Source: Hetaerina americana (taxonomy: Eukaryota > Arthropoda > Insecta > Odonata > Calopterygidae). Taken from it: a DNA stretch of 64,000 nucleotides. The position numbers and the translations under genes are program-made. Positions 1-13,544 of the stretch are shown one piece after another. How positions within the stretch are numbered: the stretch's first letter is position 1; every line of letters starts with the position of its first letter. The notes under the pieces are model-generated. The model was given only the letters and a program-made list of their open reading frames with translations. It had not been told where the DNA came from and did not search any database. Location of the stretch: assembly GCA_022747635.1 (NCBI GenBank), contig JAKTNV010000010.1, positions 42,990,527 to 43,054,526 on the forward strand. The letters run 5' to 3'.

Positions 1-3000
1 TAGTAGGTAATCTCGATCGTGTTTACCCTGCCGCTGTAATTCGCGGCGTTATAATTGGATGGGGGAGATTTTCATGTGGTAACGGTTCGCGTGGGAAATG
101 CATGGGTATTTGCTCTACTCACGCTGTTATCTATCTCGGCGTTACCCCTCCCCTTTTCTTCGGCTGCTCTCCTTCGTTCACTTAGCATTCTCCTCGCTCC
201 TTCGGTGGCGCCGGAATTCATTACCCATTGTTTTCGCGAGATACTTCCTGTTTTGATTTCACCCGCCGGCCGAGTCGTTCCAGCGCATACTTAAAATCGT
301 GGCCAGTGAGGTAGAGAGAGAGCATTTTTCGGGTATCCATCCTGTGGGGAAATACGTCAAAAAGGTATACGAAGCCGTTAATCCATCGTGCGTTGAGAAA
401 ATCCCACAGGGCAAGTCGTCTGCTAGCATTGCCGCTCACGGAGTTGGACCCCGCTGAAGTTGAAACTAGCTTTCCGTGTTCCCTTGCCTTTTCAGAACTT
501 TCGCTTTCATTGAGAAAAGTGATCTTCTTCCATGTCTTTTTTCCCATCTCATAATTTCCAAATGGCGGGCGCATTCGCTTTCATAATCATTTTCTCATCT
601 GTGAGCCACAGGGATTTAAGAAAATGTTTTCACACCCCCTACCTCCGTCCCTTCTAATCCGTCGCGGGAAAGAAGGGAATTCTATCCACTCGTATGTAAT
701 TCTCTCCCACGGTATTTCAGTTTTCTTCGGGCTGCTGTCGATCCCGGGAGACTTCAACGCGCGCTTTTATTTATTTTTTTTTAATACCAGCGTTATTTCC
801 TCAGGTTTCGTCATAATCGCCAGAAAAATTGCTGCCTACCCAAATTTTCCTTTATTAATTTACGTTTCACGGAAGCTTTCAGGCGGCCTCCCCCATCAGT
901 TCTTGACCTATTGTTCTTTGCTATTACGCTCTGAGTGATGTTTAGTCAACATCGGAGGGTTTCACAATGAACCAAAATAACACAGGCATGTTTCTGCTAA
1001 CTTCGATTCTTCGAGTCTTAATTACCTAATATCTTATGACCTGAAAACGTTGACGTTTAACAGTATGAAATTTAAAATGGGTAATAATGTTGCATGGCAT
1101 AAGCTTTTTGAGGCTTAAGGGAAAAAGAGAAATGTCTTTCTTCCGAAACCGCGTTGAATTCATCGTTTTTTCTCCGTGAATGAAGATCCATGTCCACCAT
1201 AATTATTATTAGGAAAGCTAAATGTTATTCTCCACACTTTACTCGAACCTTTGTAACTAGATGTCTCTGTAACGTCAACTACTCCTCCGTCTAAGGCTTG
1301 AATAATGTTGATCGGCAAGTTTACTTTGTGACTTTCTGCAAAAATGGAATGCCTAAACTTTTACGTGTTGATACAGCAATTAACAGCATTAGTTGATTTT
1401 ATCAAAAATGTTGGTGCTCATGAGTTTTTTATATATCGTACTTCTAGCCCGGGTGAAATATGTATCGGTTTAATTTCAGTCGATACTAACTAGAGTATCA
1501 CCGGGAGTAATATGACACAATTAACTTCCATCTTTCGCTCATTTAAAATTTCTATAATTTAGACCCAGATGATTAGATTCAGAAATTATTTAATCTTGTA
1601 TATACATGTGAACGATTGAGAACGTTATCGTGGGAATTTTTATTCTCTATAACGTCTTATAAAAACCTTTTTATATTTCTTTGAGTATCTGATATGAGCA
1701 GTTCAAATATATTTTCATGTATAGGAAACTCAAAACTCCTCCAGCGCCTTACTCTGCTCTGCCCCAAGGTCAGATAATATGCCTCACGATTTTAAAAATA
1801 AAAGTTGGGCTGCATTAAATTATTTCAAAACACCTAGTGCAAGCGGAAAGATTGGTGGAACATGGGTGGTTTCTTGTGGCACGCTTCCTCGGGAGTCGTG
1901 ATTTTATAAAAAAAGTAAGAGTAATCACGATTCATTAGCCGGTAGAGGTCTATTGTTTTTCCTTGCTCCAAGCTCTGATTGTTCCCGAACTCTTGAATTC
2001 CTGGAGTAATTACGTCTTCCTTAAATCGTCTAGGATGGAGCGAAGAGTTCGCGTAATCTCGCGAGTTTCTTTTCCGTGAGAAGATTTGGTCCTTGAGGCG
2101 TCTCCTCGACCTCCATTGTCCCTCTCTCATCCCGCATCCCTTTATGGACGCGGGGGAGGAGGATGCGCGGGCAGGAGAGCGTGGTCCAGGAATGCGAGCT
2201 GATGCCTCGATATGGCGAAAGGAAGGCCGGTGCCACTCTCGTTGATTGATGGGAAAATGGCCCCGGGGTAGAGGCACAGGAGCACTGGCTGCCCTCGGTT
2301 ATAACTCAATCGCACGCTGAGAGAATCTTCATTGCGTTGGCACGATGCACCGGACCGACGGAACCCAGAAAAAAATAACAGCAATAGGAATCTATTAAGC
2401 ATGAAAACCTGAATTTGCTAAATTCGCCTCAAATATTTGTGTTTTTAGAGCAGGAAAAACGAGACGATACCAGCGAAACAGTGGTAGACGCATGATAGTC
2501 CGTGATTTTTATAGTTACCAATTTTTGGCCAAATTCCTAATTAAGCCATCTTAATCCGAATTTATTCCTAATTTTCATATTTTCATCATATGACGGGCAT
2601 GTATTTACGGACGTATTTAGGACTCCAATGTTTTCGTTGATTGGATTCAAATACCTTCTGAAAATTATTCCTTTGCTTCTATTAGGAAACATTTTTCCCT
2701 TATGCAGTACTTTGGCAAAAATAGTTGAGTCATCTTGAAGGCTAACGTAAGAAATTCCTTTTATAAAAAATATTTCCTCGCCTGATCTGATCTGGATTTT
2801 TTATGACTGACGTACAACTTAATTAGAGTAAATATTTGAAGATTAAATATACCTTATGGATATGTCTAAAGTTACCCGGAAATATCTTCCATTACATTTT
2901 CCACCGTTATTGGTTTGCCCATGAACACCATCAGATAGGTAAAGGAAATAATTGAGCTTCTGAAAAGAAATAATTCTTCTTATCAATTAGTCTTCCGAAG

Positions 3001-6000
3001 TATGTATAATAACTGGTCACAAGGCTTATTTAATTAACAGTGTTCAATAAAGAGACAGCTGGATGTCACTTTTTTGTTTTCATTTTATTTTATTCCTCTA
3101 CATTTATATTTGGGGTGATTTGAGAGAGGTATTTCATGAGAGTTGTATTTAATAGCCTATGAGTTAGCTCTGGATGATATAGTCGACGGGATCTAAGTAG
3201 TTTTGAATGTTTCATAAGCTGCAAACATTCCTTTGACGTGTTACTGAAAACTGTGAAATATGCGCATATTTCCGATTTCCATGCTGTATGCGACGTGTTG
3301 AGCATTTTCTTCAGACGAGCGTGATGGAGTTTGCCCTTGGCACCTCTCCACAACACCAACGGCCTTATTTCTTCGCCTTTTCTAAGAGTCCCAAGAGTCC
3401 TCAAATCGTCGCTCCAGGCGATATCTCAATCAGACCCTCGTCCCGCGAATGCCCCTTCCCCCTTCGGATCCATGCGTGCTTCCTCGGCTTTCTGTGTCAG
3501 GAAATTCGCTGGGTAGAGATGGGGGCGATCCCCTGAGCCGCGCATTATCTCGTTAAACAAAAAGGCTTGTAACGTTCCAAGGGCATCACCGTCCGCCTCG
3601 CCTCTCGAGGTATCTCTATCCCTTTTCTGTTGACTGGCAAGGCCCCAGGGACGCGAGGCAAGCGGGGAGATCCGATCCTTCGATAACGCGGGAGCTATTT
3701 CTGTTCAACCCTGGAAGAAATAAGCGTAGCCAAGAATTCATATTTTGATGGCTCTTAAACCCTCTTTTCTGAATTTGATCATTGGGTTCTTCAAAATTTT
3801 AAATCCTTCGCGCTGCAAGTAATGTTTCGGAGTGCTGTTGGCGACGCTGAGAGGCTAGGCATCTCCCTTGGCCTATTGACCCCAAAACGAGAGCGGACTG
3901 CTCAACTTCAAACGGCCGCAGAGATGTGGGATCAAAGATATGCAAGCGTTTTCGTTTTTCAACGTGGGAACGCTTTCTTAGAGGGTATAATCGGTCAAAA
4001 TCAAAACGATCGCCAAGTCGGTACCGTGAAGGTTCTAGCATTCCTGGTCATCGGAAGCCATTACCAATATTACTTTCATTTTCAGGGAGATACGTTAATC
4101 AAAATTCCGAGCACCATTCTAAATAGAAATATCAATATGTGATGCTAATACTCATTTTACATGGACCACGTATGTCCTAAATGAATTATTGCACCAACGA
4201 ATGATGTTTCCTATTCAGAGTCATATGAATGTTAAGCAAGTGAATTCGGGTTATGTTCTCCATCTATTCTTTGTTTTTTTCTATTTCATTCTTGCATTGA
4301 AGTTTGCCTTTGCAATGACATGATGCTAAACTGCTTTTAGTTTGTACTTGGGTGCGACATAAAGAACCCGGATCGAGCAGGGTATTGAGGGGAGTAAAAT
4401 CTCCCCTACCCCCTAATTTTTCATCACCGGCTCGTAACTACCCTTCTTTCACCCTTAAAATAAGTGTTCTTAAGCTCGTGCTTTTTCCTTTCTAAGAAAC
4501 CTTCAGACAGGCCTGCCTCAGTTCCTTTTTCAAATAAGAATCCATTGTATGTTCTCCATATCCTATGCGTTCATCTGTTTCGCATATCCTAACGTTAAAT
4601 GAGAAAAGCAAGTGGCTAATTTAATGGCATGGTGAAACTTGCTTTTCTTAATTCCGGCGATTGAAGTGTAAAATACTTGCTGTGCTGATGGTCCATGATA
4701 CCCGCTAGAAGCACGCTTTAGGTGATACTTCTGAGTACAATAGTACGATCCTTGTAATGATTTTTAAATTATATAAGGATAGACGAAAGTGATCCTTAAA
4801 CGAGTAGTACAAAGTAGTTGTCATACACATCATAAAAAAATAATTAAAATTATGTCCGTCATCCTCGTCTCATAGACATGATTCCCATTCAAGAAAGTAG
4901 TGCGCCGCCTTGAAGTGTATACCTACTAAATAACAGCCTCGGAAGGTGATATTCGATCCGTTGAGGTCGCGGTAATCTTATTAATATTAGGCCAAGGAAT
5001 CTGTTAGTTCGTATTAAATGTTACCGGCCTTTAACCAGAGTTGCCATCACAGCCAGTCCTTTCCGCTTTTGTTGTGTGGTTTTTAGAAAATTTTCCTTGA
5101 GAGTATAATGGATACCGTGTAGCAATGCTTCTAATGCCCTGAATGCGGAGGTGGCTTCGAATGCTGCGATTTTTGTTACTTCTAAATCAGAGACCGCTTT
5201 GAATCCATTTTCAGAGTAGATGCATTAAGGGGAGAATTTCATTCTCCTAGAGCCTCTGATGCAACGACTCTATACGCCTTCCCATCATTGTTCTCTGTAT
5301 TGCGTCGTGGGACGCGGAAGATTGACAATAGCCGGGCGTTGGAATCTCTGGTTAGACCGTAGGACGTCACGTTACGAAAGGAAGCCGGGATTCCGGGATT
5401 AGTACCATCTATTCCACCGCTGATGCCACCCACTTCACCTGAGCGCAGTCGCTTTTCTTCTGTTTTTTCTGCACCCCGACCATATTGAGCGGGTAGCGTG
5501 GCATCTTGGGTGGTGTTTCTTTTCGAGCCCGTGTGAGGGTTTGTGTAGGTATTAGTGTGTGGGACGTGAGGTGTCGGTGGCGATGTTGGAGCTTGGAGGA
5601 AAGAGAGGGAAGAAAAAAGAGGGGAGGCCGGGGCCGGTGACCGCGGAAGCTGACCGACTCTTCCGGGGAGATTGAAGATGTCTCGGTTGAGAGGAGTCCG
5701 TCAGGTTAAGTGAGGGTGGAGGAGTTGCGGACGTTGTCGGAGGTAGCAGAGAAGAAGTGGGTGCCGGGGAAGGCCAGGTAGTCGGAGGGGATTTTGTGGA
5801 GAGAAAAAATGGTGAAGATGATATCCGAGAGGGTGCGGAGATTCATAATCGCCGCCGGAGGAGGAGGAGGTTGTTTTCTGACCGGTGTAAAAAAGAGTCA
5901 AGAGACGGTCGTAACTGTAAATTGGGGAAGCGATGGCGTCGAAAACATCCCGGACCATCGAGGAATTCCTCGGGTGGAAATTGGTCTCTTTGGGAAATGT

Positions 6001-8810
6001 CTTTCCTCCATTTCCCAAGAATCATGTCTAAGAGTTAAGAGATGAGAGGGTTTGGCATAGCGTGAAGCATTGGATTGTAACAAACCCAGGACGCCAGGAG
6101 GAGCATTCCTGACTGTCATATAAAATATATATTTTTAGTGTATAAGCAACAATACCAGAAGGTGTCGCGTGTCATGTTGAAACTGATTTAAATTTAGCAT
6201 CTTAGGGAATTGTTCAAGTGGACATATAATCTTGATAGACGAAAAGGGTCTTTTATGTATTGTCAGTTATATAATTAACGTAAATCTATTGTCCTTAAAT
6301 TAGTTTTTTTTAATTTACAGATCCCTGTCGTTGAGGCTGTACAGCTTTAGGGTCGCTTCATTCTCTCTAGAGACTCCTTTTTAGCCATCGAACCTTATTC
6401 GCGAGCGAGAACGGAAAAAAGCACTCGCAACTAACATAAAAAAATACCAATCATTGACACTTCTCACAATTATTTATGAAGCGAGAAAATATTAAAATGG
6501 AAAAAATTGCATCGCTATGAATTTATGTAGTTCTAAAGACATACATAATAATGAATATGTGTGGGAGAATTTTTTTCACAAATAATTCACGAAATGCAAA
6601 AATAATTTTGAATAAGTTTGAACCGTTGAACCTTCTAAAGAAATATGCCTCATATACTGAAATGAGTATCAGTTACAATCGGGGCGATTTTAAGGAAAAA
6701 TATAAGTATTCCATGAAAAAATCGTATTTAAATTCATGCCTCTGCATTAATTATTTTCGCATGCCCTTTATAGGTAACTGATGGAAAACAGACTGATGAA
6801 AACGCATTTCAGCTGATACGTAACAGGCATATGTTTCCCAATATTATTAATAGGAGAAAATGGCTCCAATTTTGATTAGTCCACCTGCGTGCCCAGTGCT
6901 GAAGTGCCTTGACCCATTCATTCATAATTCAGCGTATTTTGTATGCGTATCAATTTCACGGTGAGATGAATTTGACGGATGGATTGAATCTGTTGAATAA
7001 GTGAGTGGCCAATAAACCGGTGCTCTAATTACAGCCTATTCAACAGCGGTCACTTTTTTGGCTTCACGACTCCAATTCTTGAGAATCAACTACTTCAGTC
7101 TTCTTCTCCCAAGAGAAAACTATATTCTAATGAGACTGACTACTTTAACGAAGAAACTACTCTTTAAAACTTTATAAATGAATTCCTGGATTAAGGTTAA
7201 ATATCACTTCACTTGTAAATGGGTGAGTGTTATTCAAAACTTGGGTTATTTTGACATGTAATTATTTCATTTATGAAAACGACAATTCCTATGTCTCTCT
7301 CCTCGTCATTTGATTTTCTCCGAGAGATTTTATTTCGTTGGTCACCCCTAAGATCCCCTTAAAATAGAAAGAATTAGTGATTCTTCATTACTGCCGAAGT
7401 TTCGAGAGGATCACCCGTCATCTTCAGGACTGAATGAAACTGTTTTTTCATTTAATCTTAATTTCATAATGAACGTTACCCTTGACGAAAGTATGTCTGA
7501 GTTTCTTTGATGTTCCATTTTCCAAGAAACTGCGCTTGCCAAGATTTGGTGCTTAAAACTGTGAAGTTATGTTTGTTTTGTAGCTAATGATATTCATTTT
7601 TCAGTTTGCGTGGCGCACCCGATCCATCAGAAAATGTCTGGCGGTGACAAAAACCATTTATAAATAAACAATCCTGTCGAATAGTGTAATTGATTAGACA
7701 CTCGCTATATAAACTTAAAGTCGAATATTAATATCTAGATCAGAACCTGAACGTATTGTTTTAATTGTGTTTTGAGTTTTAGGTGATAAATTATCTTAGC
7801 CGAAAAAAGGATCGAGAAAGCATTTTCATTAGCCCCTACGAAACCAAATTAAAAGGCAGGTTAAGAAAAACAAAAAAATTATATTTCCCCAGTTATATGT
7901 CATTTTTCACGACCATAATTTCACTGCGAAACATAATCAGTTCTGATATAGCAATGTAACATCGTCACTTGGTGAGATAGCTTCGACATTTGGAATCATG
8001 GTCTTGAAAAATAAAATATAATCGTGGAATGGCAATTATTTTTGTTTCCTTAAACTTTTCCAAATTAAATATTTCCCCTAAGTTACGCCTTAGACTTTCC
8101 AAATTATAAAATAAATTATCTTCCGATGCCAACTTGGCTCAACGCTAATTATAACTTTGAACTTTTGGTCAGCGGTTTTCTTTCAGAGGAATGTTTTTTT
8201 TTAAGTGTTTTAATTGCCTAAAAAATTGACTACAATCTATTTCGTGATCATATATTCCTCAAATGTAATTGGTATCACAGATGAGAAGTATAATTTTCTC
8301 GAAAATTATGTATTGTTTATAGTAGAGTAAATGTGGTTTTTAAGCATTCCGACGGTATCTGTCTGGCCACATCGTCAAATGTAATCGTAATCGCCTATAT
8401 TCGAGGTGGCAATCTACCGATTAAAGTAGTTTTTGGATAGACTCACTGACAGCTTCATTCCTAATCATCTAGCACGCATGGCGTGACACCCTACCCTAAA
8501 AATAACCCTTCATCTGTTCCGCAATCTCCCTTCCTCCGTTTATTTAATCAAAAATGCCCTTTGTTTTTCTCCCTCAACCCCTGCCTAGCAAACTCACTGT
8601 TATTTTTATCCTGCAGTATTGGACTTTTGAGTTCAAATAACCTATTTTTTCCATTTTTAGAGTGATGATTCAGCGGGGAATCAAAATACGAGATCAGTTC
8701 TCGTAGATCAGTTCTATGTGCAATGAATGTTTCAGATTATGTGTTGATACTATAGCTACATAGTATCAACCCGAAGGTAATTTGGATTGATAGAGCTCAC
8801 TTACTGAGCC
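1..8810. other. No gene seen; unresolved upstream sequence
   Basis: This is mostly AT-rich sequence. GC-rich patches at about 2030-2350, 3300-3720 and 5400-6050 carry overlapping short frames on both strands with no family I recognise. The 5560-6030 patch has Pro/Ser-rich frames on the minus strand that break after fewer than 110 codons. It is expected to be intron or upstream flank of the main gene, and I found no exon encoding the missing N terminus. Confidence 0.5.
7381..7440 (-). other. Hammerhead-like/retroelement-tail motif
   Basis: On the minus strand, CTGAAGATGA is followed by a short self-complementary stretch and CGAAACTTCGG. It is flanked by complementary TTCATT/AATGAA (7384-7389 and 7433-7438 on the + strand). 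The CUGAnGA...GAAA order is that of the hammerhead core, and Penelope-like elements are known to carry such motifs. Activity is not shown. Confidence 0.35.
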
Positions 8811-8811
8811 C

Positions 8812-9006
8812 AACTGCGCGTGAAATCCACAAATCGGGGTAGGGGGACATTTTCTTTCCCTATACCGCTTAAGTTTTCCCAGCAAGATCTGGTATCCGAA
8901 AAATCATCAGCTTGGGTGAAGCTGCGGGGAGGCCGAGAGGCTTCACCCGGAATCGCACCCGGGCTCTCCGGTCATTAGTCCATGGCCCTACCCACTAGTC
9001 TAACAA
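8812..9006 (-). repeat. tRNA-derived SINE (family S1), antisense copy
   Basis: Read on the minus strand, it begins with a tRNA-like head (GTGGGTAGGGCCATGGACTA, B box GGGTGCGATTCC) and continues into the body shared with copies at 34529, 38425, 46910 and 62090: an ACCAGATCTTGCTGGGAAA-like segment, then a segment ending in GTGGATTTCACGCGC. It is diverged from the 34.5-kb copy. Confidence 0.8.
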
Positions 9007-9039
9007 TTCCCTATGTGTAAAATATAATGACAGTAATAA

Positions 9040-11619
9040 TAATAATGAATGCTCAATGTGTCGATTTTATGTTCATGGTTGGTTGAATTGTACTGTTGGT
9101 TGTGTCATCGTTTAATTCGTCTTCATAACACCCTGAAACCTACGCTCCGAGGGCAAAGGCAAGGTGTCGCTCAGATGAGGAGACCATCAACGCAGGCCTT
9201 GGAGTCCGCGTCGTTTACGCAACCTTTTATTAAAGTCACGCAAATCAGTCCCACGCGCTGCATGCCTCTGGGGGCTGGGGACACCTGCTGCAGCCAGATG
9301 CACGCATCCCCCGGCCAGTCTTCTCCCGCCGCTCCTGAGATTGAGTTTTCTCGCTCCGAATGGTGAAGTGGTTAACGCCTGAATCCTAGTGGAGGCTTTT
9401 CCCTCCAATCACAGTTCTCATGGCGCACCGACGACGGCGGGGAGTTTTTTGCGTGAGAGTCAGTGCGCGGTAAAGAGAGGAAGTCATTCCCTGAAGTGAG
9501 GGGTGGTGGTTGCGTAAGTTCGTCTTTGGCTTGCTCGCCTGCTTGAAGCGAGCGGAACCCAGGTGAAAGAGCATGAGGGTAGGGGGAGCGAGGTGGTCAA
9601 TCGAAGCGTTTGTTTTATTCTTCGACTCCATTGCAGGGTGATGTACGTACTTGCGAGCGGATTTGCGTTTCATGGATCATCCTCGCATAATGTTGTTTCC
9701 GAGTCATTGTTTTAATTTACAACCAGCAAAACTTGACTGCTGAAATGTGACGTTACTCATTCATAAAAGAATGGTGCATTCTTTGTGAATGCGTGATGCT
9801 CCAAAAATAAATGACCGGTTCAAAATGATGGTGAAAACTTTTTGGTAATTCATTCGGATACTCTTTGAAAGTATTCGATATGTGGTTCTTTAGTGTTGAA
9901 GGAAATAGTTATATCATATTCATTATTATGTATCTATCCCCTTCGTTGTAAATTGTTCCCATCAAGCAATCGCTAATGGCCACACTCCACAGAAGAATCA
10001 AATGGAAGAATGACGCTGGCTTGCATTCAGTTTCGTTTCGCGATGAAGTGGGTCTCACCAGCTACTGTATGAAGATCGGCAATTTTGTGAGACAGATTCC
10101 ACGCAAATCTTGATATGACCCGATGTTAAATCCCTCTTAGATTTTCTTTTTCAGTTGCGGTGCACTTCAGTAATTACCTTCTATTATATTACATGGGAGA
10201 GTATGTAAGATAACGAAATCATTGACGTCAATGCTAATTATTCAAGGAAAAAACTCTTAATCACAACCGCGAATCACACCGAGAGAATCCACGCCTGAGA
10301 GCAGTTGAATGTCCATTGCACCATTCCTTTTATGCGGCTCTTTATGAGCTTACTCATCGACGTTAGTTAAACGTAAAAAAACATGAAAAAGTGCGTGGTT
10401 GCCAGTGCCTTGACTTTGTGGCGTTTAGGGGTGAGGCAGCAGAGGAAGTAAGTACTTCAGTTGATACGCCGAGTTAGGAAGAGGCACTCAAATGCGTGTA
10501 TATAATACAGAGGGTGTGTATTGCTGACTACAAAATTTCATGATATATCCAGTACGGTAGCGATAAATTATGTGCCATCACGGGTGAGATCATACTACAC
10601 CATTCATCAAACAAATAGAGTATGTCAATGCCACCATTAATCGAACAAATAGAGTGTGGCAATATACATTTGCCAGCAGAATTTTCGAGCCCATTTAAGC
10701 CCATTAAGTATCTATCGGACTCTTGGGGCTGATTGAATGGAATAGCGAGCTTTTAGTTTACCTGCGGAACGTGCAACGAATTTTAGGAATGCAAAGGCTC
10801 TTTCTACGCTATTATTGACCAACAATGGATAAAACTATAGTGTTCTATATGAAAGTCATACGAATCATGTTGACCTATCTTAAAGATCGATCTAAAACAC
10901 CACTTAGGTGCTAAAGAATGTTATTGATGGTAAATATATTAAGTTTATCTCTGATATTTATCGTTATAAAAATGTACAATCTTAATTTGTAGCCGCGATG
11001 AACTATGTTAAAAAATAGTTATCCTCTGTGTGGTATTAATTAATTCACATAATTAAAATATAAAGTTAAAATACATATAATGCCAAAATACATAGTTGAC
11101 GCTATTCACATAGAAACTAATTGTTGCCTTCTCCATCCCGGAAATAGGGTAGATACCTATAACGTGTAGATCCCAACACTGCCTACTCTCTTGGATCTCA
11201 ATTCGAAATCATTACGCAACATTAATGAACCATAAATATTCACAGAACACTTCTACCTTGCGAGTAATTATTGAGAAAAATCATGCGGAAAGCTTGTCAA
11301 TGATAATTTCTGTTCAGTAGGTATTTTTTCTAACGTTCCTAACACTAAAAGGTTTACACATGGGGATGTAATGGGGTTGTACAAATCGCACTTAAACGAC
11401 AGATCTGCTAGACTGTTGTTCCAGCCTCTGAATGATTGCGTATATTGGTAATGGTATTTACTTTCATTATCCCCATTCCGTCAGCGACGGCTCAACGTGG
11501 CGGTACCGCTACTTTGCCGACTGTCGCCCGCTGACATTTCGCGAGCGGGTGAGTTCGTGATCCGTTCGGCTTCTCTAACTCATCTGTTTCTCATTCTCTC
11601 TCTCTTTCTCTCTCTCTAG
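9040..11619. other. No gene seen; GC-rich patch and short tandem duplication
   Basis: GC-rich sequence at 9120-9680 has short frames on both strands without recognisable domains. A 34-bp unit is tandemly duplicated at 10598-10631 and 10632-10665 (CACCATTmATC... ATAGAGTrTG). A palindromic ATTGACGTCAAT lies at 10221-10232. Otherwise AT-rich and intron-like. Confidence 0.45.
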
Positions 11620-11717
11620 GGCGGTTACAAGCTCCAGCTGCTGGACAGCCTTCAGCGTCCGGTCCTCGACCTCACTCCGGTCACCGCAGACTCCGAGTTC
11701 GTCAAGGATGACGTCAC
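11620..11717 (+). CDS. Exon 1 in window: LPMO-like domain, part 1
   Basis: It starts after a long TC-rich polypyrimidine tract ending in CTAG and ends at GTGAGT. It encodes 32 residues beginning [10 protein letters not shown], and the last two bases (AC) need a G from the next exon, which exon 2 supplies. The peptide fits the strand before the conserved C-terminal part of AA15/chitin-binding-4 domains. The acceptor phase is 0, so at least one more exon lies upstream. The active-site histidines of an LPMO would be upstream and cannot be judged. Confidence 0.8.
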
Positions 11718-13478
11718 GTGAGTACCCTTGCGACATACACTCTCGCTTTCCTTTTTTACTACTGTTTTATTTGTTTCTCCTCCTCGGCCTCTCCCCCCAC
11801 CGTCTCACCATCAGAATCCTCGCAACTCTATACCCCTCCTCCACTTCCAGCAAATCCACGAGACTTGTTGAAATGGTCTTATTCCGCTCTCGTGATCATA
11901 CGACGGGTCCAGTGATCCGGTGGCCAGAGAATTATTCAGGTAGTTTTGTAAATGCATCGCGAATTTGGAAAAGTTTATGCATCTGTGGTAAAAAACGTGT
12001 TTTTAACGAAGCGACAATCATCCCCATGTTGCGGCTTCGGGAATGCAACGGAATGTCGCTGACAAGGACAACGTATTTTTTTCTGTCGTCAAACGGCAGT
12101 TTGACATAGCAAGAAGTAATTGACGGTAGCCTATTCAATAATTATACTCTTTTCTTGATAATCGCGATTGCAGATGTGGTCATAAATACATAAAGCCAAG
12201 CAACGGAGTGTTTCATGCGGAAGGAGAGCAGAATAATAGAGAGAATATTACGATATGCTACATCCGTTAGTGATTATGGTTTCAAAAACTAATTGAAACT
12301 ATTTCTGAATGGGAAAATTGATGTTTACTCTCCATACATTCGTTTATCTCTTTGTTAAATATCCCCGTTCCCAATTTGGGAGTTTCGCAATGTTGCTGAG
12401 TTAAACATCAAGTCTGGGATAGAAAAACCGTAGGTCCAACTGATATTTTGGTACGTAAACATATTAAAAATTTGATTAAGCAATGACCGGCATTATGTGA
12501 GTGGAAATTGAGCCATGGCCATTAACATTTGATTTCAAATTTGGCACTGAACTTTCACTGCGTATTTTAATTAATTGCTGTGCATTTTTTCGGCCGTCAA
12601 CATTTTTTCTTGTGACCATTATAATGTATGAGTTTACTAATTAAGATTGCAATTAACATTTTCCATTATTGTGGACGGATTTTTGTTCAAAATATTGCTC
12701 TTTTCGTTATTTCACTGCAAATAAAATAATGTATTTTCTGAAGAAAAATATTTTGTCAGCTATCCAATTGTTGAGGTGACGCTAATAATCACAATTGTAA
12801 TATGCTCTTCATCAAGGTGGGAACTTAATGATATTTTGTAATAGATCGCAATATTCATGAATTTTCTGAAGAAATTTTAAATTAGTTTATCTGAAAGAAT
12901 GCACTTCAATATACACCCTTGAACCCCGTCATACTCGTTTGTGATAGCTTGGAAGGTGTAATAGAGAAACCTGAAGTTTAAAGTAGAGAAAGGATACATG
13001 TATATCTATTTCTCGAGATATTTCTTTTTTCATTCTTTAAAATAATTGCGCACTGTTATATTAGTTTTAGCGCCCTCTTTGCTAGGGTTAGTATTTTAAT
13101 AGCCCTATTGCACGAATTTAAAAAATATTTAATGTTTTAATAGATGTTATTGTAATTTTATAGAAGTATTATATTTTCGAATTGTGGAATTAGGGAGCTT
13201 ACTGGACCTCAAAATTGCAAAGTTCCATCAGTTTACAACTACTATATCCTCATCCGTTCTCTTGTCTATTCTAATTTCTCTCAAAGAAGATGAATATAAT
13301 TTTAAATTTATTGATAATCAAATTTAAGTTAAGCATCATAATACTTTCATTCTCTTCATTTTCCATGTTACTAAGTTTTGCGTCTAGTTTACTTTGATGA
13401 AAATAGCTTAAAATGATTTGTTTCTTTTAAAAATGGATTGTGATTGTAATTAGGATTATTTTTATATAGCAACAAAGC

Positions 13479-13544
<66 letters not shown>

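Noticed and set aside
55..294. Plus-strand frame with a hydrophobic N-terminal segment, considered as the missing signal peptide exon
   Set aside because: The hydrophobic stretch starts more than 15 residues in, no suitable donor site in phase follows, and no part resembles the start of an LPMO-like domain.
5701..6025. Overlapping minus-strand frames in a GC-rich patch
   Set aside because: Three frames compete, all Pro/Ser-rich with no recognisable motif; composition alone explains the open frames.
11709..11716. Palindromic TGACGTCA (CRE) next to exon 1
   Set aside because: It lies within the coding exon (Asp-Asp-Val-Thr codons) and needs no regulatory explanation.
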